A DNA stretch of 64,000 bases from [Flavobacterium] thermophilum (GCA_900450595.1 UGGS01000001.1:2356001-2420000); one strand, 5' to 3'; numbered from the stretch's first letter, positions 1 through 8,898 are shown. The notes: generated from the sequence alone by a model not told the origin. Program-made: numbers and translations.

Positions 1-680
1 TCGGCGACCTCCTCGCCTTGGCGGTTGTACAATCGAATGCGGATCGGCTCCGCGCCGGCCGCCTTTATGTCCGGCTCGTCCGCCTCAAGTTCAAGCAAGC
101 GAAGCCCCTCTTCCCACATCGCCCGCAGTTTGCGGCGCTCTGTTTCCGTCCACGGCCCTTCCGTCTCCGCAAACGGACGCAGCCGTTCGCGAAGCGCCGC
201 CAGCCGCCCAGCCAATTGCGGGTCGTCAATCGAGGCGATATGGCGGGTGAAGGCGCGCACTTCTTGTTCCGTCATCCCGAGCGCCCCAAGCAAGTCGTTG
301 ATTTGCTGCATGGCGGCGTTATGCTGTGAGTAAAAGCGGACGGCCCGGTCTAAGTCTTCAACAAATGTGTAGTCTTGCACCGTTTCGCCAAACTGGCCGA
401 GCAGCGCCTCGAGCTCCTCAACCGTCAGCCCGTGCCGGCGCAGAACGGCATGAAGCCGCTCGTCAGTGATGGGTGTGCCGAGCCATTGTTTCATCTCATC
501 CATGGTGCGAAAATCGGCGGCTGTCAAGCCGTATTGATCCAAATAAGCCAACAGGTCGCTCACTGTCCAGCCGACGCTCTCAGCATACTGCTCAAGCTCG
601 CTTCGGCTGATGGCCGCCGCCCCAGCCGGAAACGAAGCGAAAACGGCGACAAGCACAGCCATTCCTAGCCATTGCCGCAT
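1..680 (-). CDS. Processed acidic surface protein, N-terminal part (runs off window)
   Basis: The reading frame opens at ATG 680 behind GGGAGGAAAAACG and stays open to the window edge, so about 226 residues are seen and the C-terminus is missing. The product starts with a signal peptide (MRQWLGMAVLVAVF...AGAAA). It continues with an acidic helical region whose phrases, such as SRSELEQYAESVGW and LGTPITDERLHAVLRRHG, I recognise from the family called processed acidic surface protein. Members of that family carry a C-terminal sortase-type signal (LPXTA-like) and are anchored to the wall by a neighbouring dedicated sortase. Neither the sorting signal nor the sortase can be seen here. The family call is from memory of these motifs. 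Confidence 0.72.
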   Translation of the reverse strand, partial: MRQWLGMAVLVAVFASFPAGAAAISRSELEQYAESVGWTVSDLLAYLDQYGLTAADFRTMDEMKQWLGTPITDERLHAVLRRHGLTVEELEALLGQFGETVQDYTFVEDLDRAVRFYSQHNAAMQQINDLLGALGMTEQEVRAFTRHIASIDDPQLAGRLAALRERLRPFAETEGPWTETERRKLRAMWEEGLRLLELEADEPDIKAAGAEPIRIRLYNRQGEEVA

Positions 681-780
681 TCGTTTTTCCTCCCTTCCGC
701 TTTCTTTGACGTACATTGGTAGTATTTTCCGAACATGCCGCTCTTATGTACGCCAACCAGCGAAAAAAAGAAGAAAGCTC

Positions 781-1020
781 GGCCTAGAGCGCTTGAACGT
801 TCTCCCACCTACGCAAACGCTTAGAGATGGGAGATTCTCGGGGACACCTGCCATAAGGCAGACTGCCAGCCAGACCATTCCCGTCTGTCCCTGTGACTTG
901 GCTGTTCCAACGAAGTCCTTCTTTCAAGATATTTTGAGCGGCGTTGGGGGACATCCATGATGGAAGACGCTGATTCATTCCCCCCTTCGGCTGATCGCGT
1001 GAAAGCGGGGGCTTCTCGGT
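781..1020 (-). mobile_element. Decayed right end of an IS200/IS605-type (TnpB) element
   Basis: Read on the minus strand, residues SPNAAQNILKEGLR match the last RuvC block of TnpB (usually RDVNAAxNIL), followed by a C-terminal tail. The segment ends in a hairpin-bearing stretch GCGTTTGCGTAGGTGGGAG and then AACGTTCAA, the kind of terminus this IS family has. The rest of tnpB is absent. An almost identical terminus occurs at 50249-50310. Because omega-RNAs overlap the 3' end of tnpB and the right end, this remnant could retain part of such an RNA. Nothing else is recognised between the surface-protein gene and thrD. Confidence 0.7.
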
Positions 1021-1027
1021 ACATAAG

Positions 1028-1056
1028 AACAGGCGCCCGAGTTTCGGACGCCTGTT
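1028..1056 (-). terminator. Probable terminator of thrD
   Basis: Inverted repeat AACAGGCG (1028-1035) / CGCCTGTT (1049-1056), extended by inner CCG pairs, a few bases after the thrD stop codon. The U-tract on the minus strand is weak (CTTATG). Confidence 0.55.
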
Positions 1057-1061
1057 TCGCG

Positions 1062-2438
1062 TTAGGAAAGGGGGCTTACGGTTGCCTGTTGGAAGTAGGC
1101 GTTGTACAAGGCGCGAACCGCCTCGTTGACGACTTCTTCTTTGACGCCGAACATCATGCTCACTTCGGACGAACCTTGGTTGATCATCTCCAAGTTGATG
1201 TTGGCGTCAGCGAGCGCAGTCGTGGCTTTCGCCGCCATCCCGATCGTTTTTTCCATCCCTTCGCCGACGACCATAATGAGCGCCAAGCCGTACTCAATCG
1301 TCACCTCATCGACGGCAAGCTCCTCGCGGATGCGGGCGAGGATGCGCTCCTCTTTTCCGTCCGCGAGCTGATCCGCCCGCAAGATGACCGACATGTTGTC
1401 GATGCCGGACGGCGTATGTTCGTAGGAGATGCCTTCGTCTTCTAAAATTTGCAGCACGCGCCGGCCAAAGCCAATCTCACGGTTCATTAAGTATTTGCTG
1501 ATGTTGATGCTGCAAAAGCCCGTGTCGCTCGCAATGCCGGCGACTGGTTCGTCGATATGATTGCGCTTGGCGACGATCCACGTGCCTGGAGCGGCCGGGT
1601 TGTTTGTGTTTTTTACGCAAACGGGGATGCCGGCGCGATAGACCGGCTCAAGCGCCTCGTCATGAAAGACGGAAAATCCGGAATACGACAGCTCACGCAT
1701 CTCGCGGTACGTGATTTCTTTCAACTTGCGGGCATCAGCGACGATCGACGGATTGACGCAATAAATCGAATCGACGTCGGTAAAGTTTTCGTACACGTCC
1801 GCTTTGACGCCCGCGGCGACGATCGAGCCCGTAATATCCGACCCGCCGCGCGGGAACGTGACGATATGGCCCGATCGGGAATAGCCGAAAAATCCCGGGA
1901 TGACCAAAACGCCGCGCCGTTCGCGCAGCTGCTTCAGTTTGTCGTACGACTCCGGCAGCACTTGGGCGTTGCCCGGCTCATCGGTGACGATGATGCCGGC
2001 TTCCAGCGGGCTGACGTAGCTCGCCTCAAGCCCGCAATCTTGCAGATAGAGCGCCATGAGCCTTGCGTTATGGTCTTCGCCGCTCGCTTTCATGGCGTCA
2101 AACAGGCGGGGCGGATCGTTCCGATAGGCGCTGATTTTGGATTGTAAGTCATCCACAAGTTCAGCTAAAAATCCATCTGCTTCCAACTCAAGTTCATCTA
2201 CAATGTCGGCGTATCGTTTTGTGATTTCTTGCATCGTTTGTTCATACGGCTCATCCGCTGCCACCTGTTCGGCGAGCCGAATGAGCATATCCGTCACTTT
2301 CACATCATCTTTATACCGCTTTCCAGGAGCTGATACAACGACGATGCGGCGCTCAATATCCGAACTGACAATGTCGGCCACTTTGCGGAACTGTGCAGCG
2401 CTTGCCACCGAACTTCCACCAAATTTGGCTACTTTCAT
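1062..2438 (-). CDS. thrD: Aspartate kinase (class III type)
   Basis: Phosphorylates L-aspartate to 4-phospho-L-aspartate, the first step toward lysine, methionine and threonine. The 458-aa product starts KVAKFGGSS, the N-terminal kinase signature. It carries SGSDITGS-type nucleotide/aspartate-binding residues (GGSDITGSI), then NFTDVDSIYCVNP and two C-terminal ACT domains (roughly 310-458, with SDTGFCSINISK and MINQGSSEVSMMFGV). Length and sequence follow Bacillus subtilis YclM/ThrD rather than LysC. I chose the second ATG (2438) because AAAGGG is too close to the first (2444). A monocistronic gene; no T-box or lysine riboswitch was seen upstream. Confidence 0.92.
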   Translation of the reverse strand: MKVAKFGGSSVASAAQFRKVADIVSSDIERRIVVVSAPGKRYKDDVKVTDMLIRLAEQVAADEPYEQTMQEITKRYADIVDELELEADGFLAELVDDLQSKISAYRNDPPRLFDAMKASGEDHNARLMALYLQDCGLEASYVSPLEAGIIVTDEPGNAQVLPESYDKLKQLRERRGVLVIPGFFGYSRSGHIVTFPRGGSDITGSIVAAGVKADVYENFTDVDSIYCVNPSIVADARKLKEITYREMRELSYSGFSVFHDEALEPVYRAGIPVCVKNTNNPAAPGTWIVAKRNHIDEPVAGIASDTGFCSINISKYLMNREIGFGRRVLQILEDEGISYEHTPSGIDNMSVILRADQLADGKEERILARIREELAVDEVTIEYGLALIMVVGEGMEKTIGMAAKATTALADANINLEMINQGSSEVSMMFGVKEEVVNEAVRALYNAYFQQATVSPLS

Positions 2439-2586
2439 CTCCATGACCCTTTCTGTCGAAAGTCTCTATAATTGTTTATCATATCACATTTTTCGCCGAG
2501 TGGAATCATTCATTTTTTAGAAGTTTCCGCAAACGGCGGAAATGGCCGTTCTTTTTGCCAACAGCCCCCTCTTAGTGCACCGTTTT

Positions 2587-3021
2587 TCATGTTTGCGCCA
2601 CATTGCCGCGGCGGACGTTCGCAATGCCTTCTTTGCAGACGCCATACGGCAGCCACGAGCAATGGCGGCAGAGGTGGTCCAAATCGTCCGGTTTTACGTT
2701 TTCCGCCGTCCGCCGGATCAATTCCGACTTCCAATACACCTTGCCCGCCTCAAGCCCTAAATGGCGGATCACGTTTCCGTCGAGCGAGCGGACATGAGCG
2801 TCGGAATTCGGCCCCGCCTCGCACGTCGTCTCTCCATGATGCGGACAGGCGAGGCACGCCTCATCAAGCGCCGCTACCACTTCAATCGGAAAATCATCCT
2901 TTTCATCACGGATGCGCTCGACGATCGCCCACATCTTCTCGACGAACGACGGACTGTAGCCCATGCCCCGAAACCCATGCACACAAAGCAAATGGTGGCC
3001 GCGCAGACGCAACGGCTTCAT
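2587..3021 (-). CDS. DUF1284 cysteine-rich protein
   Basis: A 144-aa protein of the DUF1284 family, function unknown. It starts at ATG 3021, with AAAGGAG seven bases upstream and the family's typical opening LRLRGHHLLCVHGFRGMGYS. Further start codons upstream extend the frame but lack a ribosome site. Several cysteines are placed as in the family (ACLACPHHGETTCE near the middle, HLCRHCSWLPYGVC near the end), which suggests bound metal or an Fe-S cluster. It is transcribed toward thrD with about 150 bases between, so co-transcription is possible. Confidence 0.8.
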   Translation of the reverse strand: MKPLRLRGHHLLCVHGFRGMGYSPSFVEKMWAIVERIRDEKDDFPIEVVAALDEACLACPHHGETTCEAGPNSDAHVRSLDGNVIRHLGLEAGKVYWKSELIRRTAENVKPDDLDHLCRHCSWLPYGVCKEGIANVRRGNVAQT

Positions 3022-3199
3022 GCTCCTCTCTCCTTTCCTTCGTCTCGTTCGAGCATATGACAGGCGCGTGAAAATATGCCTGTCGCGCCGTTCTTTCATC
3101 TCTAAAATCATCATACGCCAACTGGTCCCTAGCAGCAATCATGAATTTGACCGGCGCCTTTCCAACTTCTTTTTCATTCAAGGATGGGGAGCAACATGG

Positions 3200-3205
3200 T
3201 ACAAT
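3200..3205 (+). promoter_or_regulatory. Extended -10 promoter element
   Basis: TGGTACAAT: a -10 box TACAAT with a TG extension, about 35 bases before the start of the 187-aa gene. The same TGGTACAAT occurs before the oxidoreductase gene at 20030. Confidence 0.5.
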
Positions 3206-3239
3206 GAAAGCGGCAACTTCGCAACGAAAGGAATGGCGA

Positions 3240-3803
3240 ATGATGACGAAAGACGAAGCGGCACGTTGGCTTTCCGTTTTGCTTCACGAACTGACCAAAC
3301 CATGGCGAAAAGAAAAAATCCATTCCGATGTGCTCGAAATCATTATGAAACTGCGCATCCAGGCAGCGGATGACGAACGCTATATGAATAATTTGCTCGG
3401 CAACATCGCGTTTGCGAGCGAATCAGCCCATGCGCTAAAGCAAATTTGGGGCTATATGCTGCGCGAGCAAACCTTTCTATCGCCACAGACGATCGAGGCG
3501 ATGCTCACGGACGCCCAGCGCAAGATCCAGCGCCGGCTGTCAGAGATGACGGCCCGCTATGAGCGTCCGTTTTTGTCCATCGATGACCCGCTCGAGCGGA
3601 AACGCCAGCTTGAGCGATCCTACGGTGCGCTTCTTTTGTTCAACCGGATCGCCACCGACTTTTTGCTTGAGTTCGTCCGCGAAGAAAACGAAACGGCAGC
3701 GAGCGTCTTTTTCGCCGCCGACCCGAACGAGGCGATCGAAGTGTTCCATCATCTTTGCAGCGTCTACGCGAGCCGCTGGATTGAGGGGCTGGAAGTCGAC
3801 TGA
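3240..3803 (+). CDS. Hypothetical helical protein
   Basis: A 187-aa protein not recognised as a named family. The start at 3240 (ATGATGACG) has AAAGGA five bases upstream, and the promoter-like TGGTACAAT lies just ahead. The sequence is predicted to be nearly all helix and soluble (for example EAARWLSVLLHELTKPW and ESAHALKQIWGYML), without cysteine clusters, signal peptide or membrane segment. It stands alone, divergent from the DUF1284 gene and followed by the aldehyde dehydrogenase promoter. Confidence 0.72.
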   Translation: MMTKDEAARWLSVLLHELTKPWRKEKIHSDVLEIIMKLRIQAADDERYMNNLLGNIAFASESAHALKQIWGYMLREQTFLSPQTIEAMLTDAQRKIQRRLSEMTARYERPFLSIDDPLERKRQLERSYGALLLFNRIATDFLLEFVREENETAASVFFAADPNEAIEVFHHLCSVYASRWIEGLEVD

Positions 3804-3868
3804 TGCCCCTCCCTGCTCCGGCGGCAGGGCGGCTCGTTTTCAGGTGAAGGTCGTTGAGGCTTTTCCAT

Positions 3869-3897
3869 TTGACAATATTGTCTAGCCATGCTAACCT
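3869..3897 (+). promoter_or_regulatory. Aldehyde dehydrogenase promoter with palindromic operator
   Basis: TTGACA (3869-3874), 17 bases, then TAACCT (3892-3897). A perfect 12-bp palindrome GACAATATTGTC (3871-3882) overlaps the -35 box, a good position for a repressor site. Confidence 0.55.
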
Positions 3898-3972
3898 AAT
3901 CATTGGGAGGAATTTTTTGAATATTCCTTCCATTGTAAGCGGATACAGAATCCATTGAAGGAGGAATCGGGG

Positions 3973-5493
3973 ATGATCTACGCACAACCAGGCCAGCCAG
4001 GCGCGCTTGTTACATTTAAAAAGCGCTACGAAAACTTCATTGGCGGCAAATGGGTGCCGCCGGTCGACGGCGAATATTTTGAAAACATTACGCCGATCAC
4101 CGGACAGCCGTATTGCGAAGTGCCGCGCTCGAAAGCGGCGGACATCGAACTGGCGCTTGACGCCGCCCATGCGGCCAAAGACGCATGGGGACGCACGTCT
4201 CCAGCGGAGCGCGCCCGTTTGCTGAACAAAATCGCCGATCGGATGGAAGAAAACTTGGAAATGCTCGCCATTGCGGAAACATGGGAAAACGGCAAGCCGA
4301 TCCGCGAGACGCTCGCGGCTGACATTCCGCTCGCCATCGACCATTTCCGCTATTTTGCCAGCTGCATCCGCGCGCAAGAAGGCACCATTTCGGAAATCGA
4401 TCACGACACGGTCGCCTATCATTTCAAAGAACCGCTCGGCGTTGTCGGGCAAATCATCCCGTGGAACTTCCCGATTCTCATGGCGGCATGGAAACTCGCC
4501 CCGGCATTGGCCGCAGGCAACTGCGTCGTGTTGAAACCGGCGGAGCAAACACCGACATCGATCCTCGTTCTCATCGAACTCATCGAGGATTTGCTTCCAC
4601 CTGGCGTCGTCAACATCGTCAACGGCTTTGGCTTAGAAGCCGGCAAGCCGCTCGCCTCGAACCCACGCGTGGCGAAAGTGGCGTTCACCGGCGAAACGAC
4701 GACCGGACGGCTCATCATGCAATACGCCTCGCAAAACATCGTGCCGGTTACGCTCGAGCTGGGCGGCAAGTCCCCGAACATTTTCTTCGCTGATGTGATG
4801 GACAAAGACGATGACTTTCTTGATAAAGCGCTTGAAGGCTTTACGATGTTCGCCTTAAACCAAGGCGAAGTGTGCACATGCCCGTCGCGCGCCCTCATTC
4901 ACGAGTCGATTTACGACGCCTTTATGGAACGGGCGCTTGAGCGCGTCAAGCAAATCAAGCAAGGCAATCCGCTCGATACGGAAACGATGATCGGCGCCCA
5001 AGCCTCCTCCGAACAGCTCGAGAAAATTTTGTCATACATCGACATCGGCAAACAAGAAGGCGCCGAACTTTTGATCGGCGGCGAGCGGAACATGCTCGAA
5101 GGAGAACTGTCCGGCGGCTATTACGTCAAGCCGACCGTTTTCAAAGGGCATAACAAAATGCGCATTTTCCAAGAAGAAATTTTCGGCCCAGTGCTCGCGG
5201 TCACGACGTTTAAAGATCATGACGAAGCGCTTTCGATCGCCAATGAGACGCTGTACGGCCTTGGCGCCGGCGTCTGGACGCGCGACATCAACACCGCGTA
5301 CCGCTTCGGCCGCGGCATCCAGGCTGGCCGCGTCTGGACGAACTGCTACCACGTCTATCCGGCCCATGCGGCGTTCGGCGGCTACAAAATGTCCGGCATC
5401 GGCCGCGAAACGCACAAAATGATGCTCGACCATTACCAACAAACGAAAAACTTGCTCGTCAGCTATTCGCCGAAAAAACTCGGCTTGTTCTAA
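3973..5493 (+). CDS. NAD(P)-dependent aldehyde dehydrogenase (acetaldehyde/AldB-ExaC type)
   Basis: Oxidises an aldehyde, probably acetaldehyde or another short-chain one, to the acid. The 506-aa length fits the AldB/ExaC branch. Catalytic residues are visible: Asn165 in IIPWNFP, Glu262 in LELGGKSP and the nucleophile Cys301 in [11 protein letters not shown], the EVCTCPSR form being typical of that branch. The nucleotide-binding region [10 protein letters not shown] is at about 237-246. Start ATG 3973 has AAGGAGG upstream; an in-frame TTG at 3955 would put the ribosome site inside the gene. A DUF779 gene follows, as in many bacteria that carry this enzyme. Confidence 0.9.
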   Translation: MIYAQPGQPGALVTFKKRYENFIGGKWVPPVDGEYFENITPITGQPYCEVPRSKAADIELALDAAHAAKDAWGRTSPAERARLLNKIADRMEENLEMLAIAETWENGKPIRETLAADIPLAIDHFRYFASCIRAQEGTISEIDHDTVAYHFKEPLGVVGQIIPWNFPILMAAWKLAPALAAGNCVVLKPAEQTPTSILVLIELIEDLLPPGVVNIVNGFGLEAGKPLASNPRVAKVAFTGETTTGRLIMQYASQNIVPVTLELGGKSPNIFFADVMDKDDDFLDKALEGFTMFALNQGEVCTCPSRALIHESIYDAFMERALERVKQIKQGNPLDTETMIGAQASSEQLEKILSYIDIGKQEGAELLIGGERNMLEGELSGGYYVKPTVFKGHNKMRIFQEEIFGPVLAVTTFKDHDEALSIANETLYGLGAGVWTRDINTAYRFGRGIQAGRVWTNCYHVYPAHAAFGGYKMSGIGRETHKMMLDHYQQTKNLLVSYSPKKLGLF

Positions 5494-5557
5494 TATTCAT
5501 CCACCCACTCTTTCATCGCCTCCTCGTTTAGAGGCGAAGCGCCCATCATTTTGACAA

Positions 5558-5590
5558 GGTGTCCTGATCTTTTCGGGACACCCTCTTTTG
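5558..5590 (+). terminator. Terminator or attenuator between aldehyde dehydrogenase and DUF779
   Basis: Stem GGTGTCC (5558-5564) / GGACACC (5576-5582), then CTCTTTTG. It sits between two functionally linked genes, so it may lower expression of the second rather than end the operon. Confidence 0.7.
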
Positions 5591-5683
5591 CCTTTGGCGA
5601 CACCGCTGTTGTCCCGCTTCGGCGGACCGCCGGGCGAGCGTCAATGTCGAAAACGGAAATCGAATGCATAAGGAGGGGACGTA

Positions 5684-6043
5684 ATGGGCGATGAACCGAA
5701 AGTGATCGCCACCGAAGCGGCGTTGGCATTAATCGAAAAGCTGAAAGCAAAGTACGGCCCGCTCATGTTCCACCAATCGGGCGGGTGCTGCGACGGCAGC
5801 TCGCCGATGTGCTATCCGCTCGGCGAACTGATTGTCGGCGATTCTGACGTCCTGCTTGGCGAAATCGGCGGCTGCCCGTTTTACATTGCCAAGGCGCAAT
5901 ACGAATATTGGAAGCACACGCAACTGATCATCGACGTCGTTCCCGGGCGCGGCGGCATGTTTTCACTGGAAGGCCCGGAAGGCGTCCGCTTTCTCACCCG
6001 CTCGCGCGTCTTCGGACAGAGCGCCGGGACGGAAGAAGCATAG
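5684..6043 (+). CDS. DUF779 protein, partner of aldehyde dehydrogenase
   Basis: A 119-aa protein of the DUF779 family, biochemical role unknown, regularly encoded beside AldB/ExaC-type aldehyde dehydrogenases. Conserved features seen: MFHQSGGCCDGSSPMC (vicinal cysteines near residues 30-42), EIGGCPFYI, and the C-terminal GRGGMFSLEGPEGVRFLTRSR. The cysteines suggest a redox or metal role, for example in maturing or protecting the dehydrogenase; that is inference. The start has AAGGAGGGGACGTA before ATG 5684. Confidence 0.88.
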   Translation: MGDEPKVIATEAALALIEKLKAKYGPLMFHQSGGCCDGSSPMCYPLGELIVGDSDVLLGEIGGCPFYIAKAQYEYWKHTQLIIDVVPGRGGMFSLEGPEGVRFLTRSRVFGQSAGTEEA

Positions 6044-6177
6044 CGGCTGTGCCAACCGTCCGATTCCTTAAACTCCATACAGGGGATACGTCATGTTCCG
6101 CCGCGTCGAAAAACCCAGCAGAACCGCCGCCTGATGAAGTGGGGCGCATTCCGCTGGGTTTTTGATCATGAGAACCG

Positions 6178-7785
6178 TTACTCGGTCGTGTCCATGTGTA
6201 CTTCTTCCCCTGTCCGAGCGGACAATTTAATCCGTTTCAAACCGAACACCAACAACAAACCGATCGCAATAAACACAAGCCCAAACAAAAAGACAGATTG
6301 CAATGAATCAACGAGCGACTGCTTCAACACCGGCACGAACATATCGCGCAGTGCAGCCGGAATGCTCTTCATCGCTTCTGGGCTGAGCAAGACGGAATAC
6401 AGCCCTTGCGGATCGTCATGGATCATGTCCGCAAAGCGGTCGACAAGCCCTTTCGCCTGCGCCGGCAGCGCTTCGAGCTTTGGCATGAGCCGCTCGTCAA
6501 GCAAGGCGCTCGACCGGTGGTTCATGATGGCGCCAAGCACCGTCATCCCAAACGTCCCGCCGATCGAGCGGAAAAATTGGCTTGAAGACGTCACCACGCC
6601 AAGCTCCGATTTTGGAAAGCTTTCTTGCAGGGCGAGCGTCAAAATCGGCATCACGAGCCCTGTGCCAAGACCGAGAATGATCATATACATCGTCGCCGTC
6701 CATTTCGACGTCTCGACATCCATCGTGCCAAGCAGCCCGAATGCGGACGCCATAACGGCCATGCCGATGATCAGTTGCGGCTTCACCCCGATCCGGTATA
6801 CCAGTCGACCGCCAAGGACGCTGCCGATGATCATCGTGATCATCATCGGCGTCATAATCGTTCCTGACTCTGTGGCACTTACCCCAACCACCCCTTGCAT
6901 AAAAAACGGGACGAACATGATGGCTCCGAACATACCGACGCTCATGAAAAAGCCGATGCCGTTTAACAACGTAAACGTCCGGTTGCGGAAGAGCCAAAGC
7001 GGAATGATCGGCTCCTCCGCCCGCTTTTCTGCCCAAACGAACAAGGCGAAAAAGATCACCGCCGCCGCAAACAGCGAGATGATTTGCCATGAGCCCCACG
7101 CATATTGGTCACCGCCAAATGTCAGCCCAAGCAATAAGCTGACGACACCTGCCGTCAGCGTCGCCATCCCGGCAACGTCGAATTTCACTGGCCCTTCAGC
7201 TTTATATTTGCTTAACCCCATCGCAATCAGCACGGTCGCTAAAATGCCGACCGGCAAGTTAATATAAAACACCCAACGCCAGTTCAAATGATCGACGATA
7301 AAGCCGCCGATTTGCGGGCCCAGCACTGAAGCGAGACCGTACAGACCACCGAACACTCCTTGCCATTTCGCCCGCTCTTTCCCCGTAAACACGTCACCAA
7401 CGACAATCATTGCCATCGGCATCATAATGCCGCCGCCGATTCCTTGAATGCCGCGGTAAACGATGAGCTCGGTCATATCGTTCGCCATGCCGCAAAGCGC
7501 GGAGCCGGCCATAAAAATGATGAGTCCGCTCACATATACGATTCGACGCCCTAATACGTCGGCAAGCTTCCCGGCGATCGGCACGACCGCTGTCGACGTT
7601 AACATGTACGCCGTTGTCAGCCATGTCATCACGCCAAGCCCGCCGAGCTCCCCGACGATGCGCGGCATGGCCGTTCCGACAATCGTCCCGTCCAACGCCG
7701 CAAAGAGCATCGCAATAATGAGCCCGGTGATCAGCAGCGAGCGATGACGAATGGTGCTCGTCGGCACTGCTATCGCTTTTTCCAT
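6178..7785 (-). CDS. MFS multidrug exporter, DHA2 / EmrB-QacA family
   Basis: A 535-aa, 14-helix drug:proton antiporter of the cytoplasmic membrane. Helix 1 carries ALDGTIVGTAMPRI (motif D1). LADVLGRRIVYVSG is motif A, YRGIQGIGGGIMMP is motif B and LGPQIGGFIVDHLNWRW is the antiporter motif C. The start at 7785 is chosen for GGGAGAGAG upstream; it lies 16 bases inside the end of the tetR gene, so the two are translationally coupled in one operon and the transporter is probably under that repressor. The substrate cannot be read from sequence. Confidence 0.9.
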   Translation of the reverse strand: MEKAIAVPTSTIRHRSLLITGLIIAMLFAALDGTIVGTAMPRIVGELGGLGVMTWLTTAYMLTSTAVVPIAGKLADVLGRRIVYVSGLIIFMAGSALCGMANDMTELIVYRGIQGIGGGIMMPMAMIVVGDVFTGKERAKWQGVFGGLYGLASVLGPQIGGFIVDHLNWRWVFYINLPVGILATVLIAMGLSKYKAEGPVKFDVAGMATLTAGVVSLLLGLTFGGDQYAWGSWQIISLFAAAVIFFALFVWAEKRAEEPIIPLWLFRNRTFTLLNGIGFFMSVGMFGAIMFVPFFMQGVVGVSATESGTIMTPMMITMIIGSVLGGRLVYRIGVKPQLIIGMAVMASAFGLLGTMDVETSKWTATMYMIILGLGTGLVMPILTLALQESFPKSELGVVTSSSQFFRSIGGTFGMTVLGAIMNHRSSALLDERLMPKLEALPAQAKGLVDRFADMIHDDPQGLYSVLLSPEAMKSIPAALRDMFVPVLKQSLVDSLQSVFLFGLVFIAIGLLLVFGLKRIKLSARTGEEVHMDTTE

Positions 7786-8693
7786 ACTTCTCTCTCCCAT
7801 CCGTTTTGTCGTTGGTATTCATCCATTTCTTTGACCAATGCATCCAAAGCCGGCGCCAGTTGAGGCGTTTGTTGATGACGCAAATACAACAGCAGCGCTT
7901 CGACGATATAGGCGCGGGGCGGCGCGTGCCGTCCAAGCAGCTCTTCCTCCAGCGCCGCTATGGCTTCGAGCACATCGCTTGCCTGCTTTGGATCGAGATC
8001 GTTGACGGCCTCCCGGACGGCGGCGAACGCGGAAGCCAGCCGCTCCCGCTGACGCTCTCGCTCCTGCTCCTCCATCTTCACCCATGGCGCAAACGACTCT
8101 TCCGTCAAAAGCGGACGCTCCTCAGCCGTGAAGCTAGCGACAATGGCATCAAGGCGGCGCATGAGAAAACGAGCCGCCTCGTCCGCATCAAACGCCTCCT
8201 CGCGAAAAAAGAAGTAAAACAAATATTGCCGGATGATGCCGTTGATCATCATGGCCACATCATACACATACGGACCAACCGCCTCGCCATAGACCTCCGT
8301 TAGGCGCGTGCAATACCATAAAAAAAGGCGCCCATGCTGGCGGAACATATACCGCTCCACTTCCGGATTGACTTTCGGCAATTGTTCCGACATGATCATG
8401 CGCAAAAAGTCTTTGTACTCGCGAATGTGAGAAAAATGGGCCGCCAACTGGCGGATGAACCGCTCCTTTTCCGGGCCATCCCCGCCGGATGCCGTGAAAT
8501 CTGCGACCATTTTTTCGCTGTAATAGCGAAGCACTTCAAGCAACAATTCCTCCTTCGAGGCGAAATGATGGTAAAACGCCCCTTTGGAAATGCCCCACGC
8601 CTCGACCAAATCTTGAATCGAGGTGGCATGATACCCTTTTTCCGCAAACAGTTTCATCGCGGTTTCAATAAAGCGAACGCGCCGTTCATCCAT
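7770..8693 (-). CDS. TetR-family repressor of the MFS exporter
   Basis: A 307-aa regulator, longer than the usual 190-220 aa. The N-terminus has the TetR DNA-binding fold: FIETAMKLFAEKGYHATSIQ, then the recognition segment AWGISKGAFYHHFASKEEL at about 32-50. The remainder is a helical ligand-binding region plus a C-terminal extension rich in charged helices (about 210-307). It overlaps the exporter gene downstream and a 46-aa ORF upstream, and three TGACCA-type boxes precede the operon. An exporter repressor released by its substrate is the natural reading. Confidence 0.88.
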   Translation of the reverse strand: MDERRVRFIETAMKLFAEKGYHATSIQDLVEAWGISKGAFYHHFASKEELLLEVLRYYSEKMVADFTASGGDGPEKERFIRQLAAHFSHIREYKDFLRMIMSEQLPKVNPEVERYMFRQHGRLFLWYCTRLTEVYGEAVGPYVYDVAMMINGIIRQYLFYFFFREEAFDADEAARFLMRRLDAIVASFTAEERPLLTEESFAPWVKMEEQERERQRERLASAFAAVREAVNDLDPKQASDVLEAIAALEEELLGRHAPPRAYIVEALLLYLRHQQTPQLAPALDALVKEMDEYQRQNGWEREVWKKR

Positions 8694-8826
8694 GGCAACG
8701 ACTCATTCCTTTCCCATTCGCCCTCATCCATTGCCGGTACGACGGCAACACCGCGCGCGGTTTCACGACATCAACCCGTACGCCGCGCTGTTGCAGCCAT
8801 TCTACCAACCGTCGAACATGGATCAT
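8686..8826 (-). CDS. 46-aa ORF coupled to tetR
   Basis: An open frame of 46 codons begins at ATG 8826 behind a good site (GGAGGCGAGGACA) and ends at TGA 8688-8686, overlapping the tetR start codon by eight bases. The tetR gene itself has only a distant ribosome site (AAAGGA 13 bases away), so re-initiation from this ORF is plausible. The product is basic with a short helical segment (VRRLVEWLQQRGVRV) and no family was recognised. It may be a regulatory leader or a small protein. Confidence 0.55.
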   Translation of the reverse strand: MIHVRRLVEWLQQRGVRVDVVKPRAVLPSYRQWMRANGKGMSRCHG

Positions 8827-8849
8827 TGTCCTCGCCTCCATATCACTTA

Positions 8850-8863
8850 TGACCAAATGGTCA
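8850..8863. promoter_or_regulatory. TetR operator box 1
   Basis: TGACCAAATGGTCA, a perfect inverted repeat (6-bp arms, 2-bp spacer) at the expected start of the tetR transcript. Confidence 0.65.
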
Positions 8864-8868
8864 AACTA

Positions 8869-8898
8869 ATTATAAACCGACGTCATAAAGATACGCAA
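8869..8898 (-). promoter_or_regulatory. Promoter of the tetR-exporter operon
   Basis: On the minus strand, TTGCGT (8898-8893), 18 bases, TATAAT (8874-8869). The first operator box lies immediately downstream, about where transcription should start. Confidence 0.6.

Noticed and set aside
1557-2147. 196-codon open frame on the plus strand inside thrD
   Set aside because: Antisense shadow of a conserved kinase gene; no ribosome site and no family resemblance.
2523-2550. Terminator between DUF1284 and thrD
   Set aside because: The inverted repeat has a U-tract only for the plus strand, where no gene ends; not listed as a feature.
6134-7267. 377-codon plus-strand frame antisense to the MFS exporter
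   Set aside because: Arises from GC-rich codon bias opposite a clear membrane-protein gene; composition is not protein-like.
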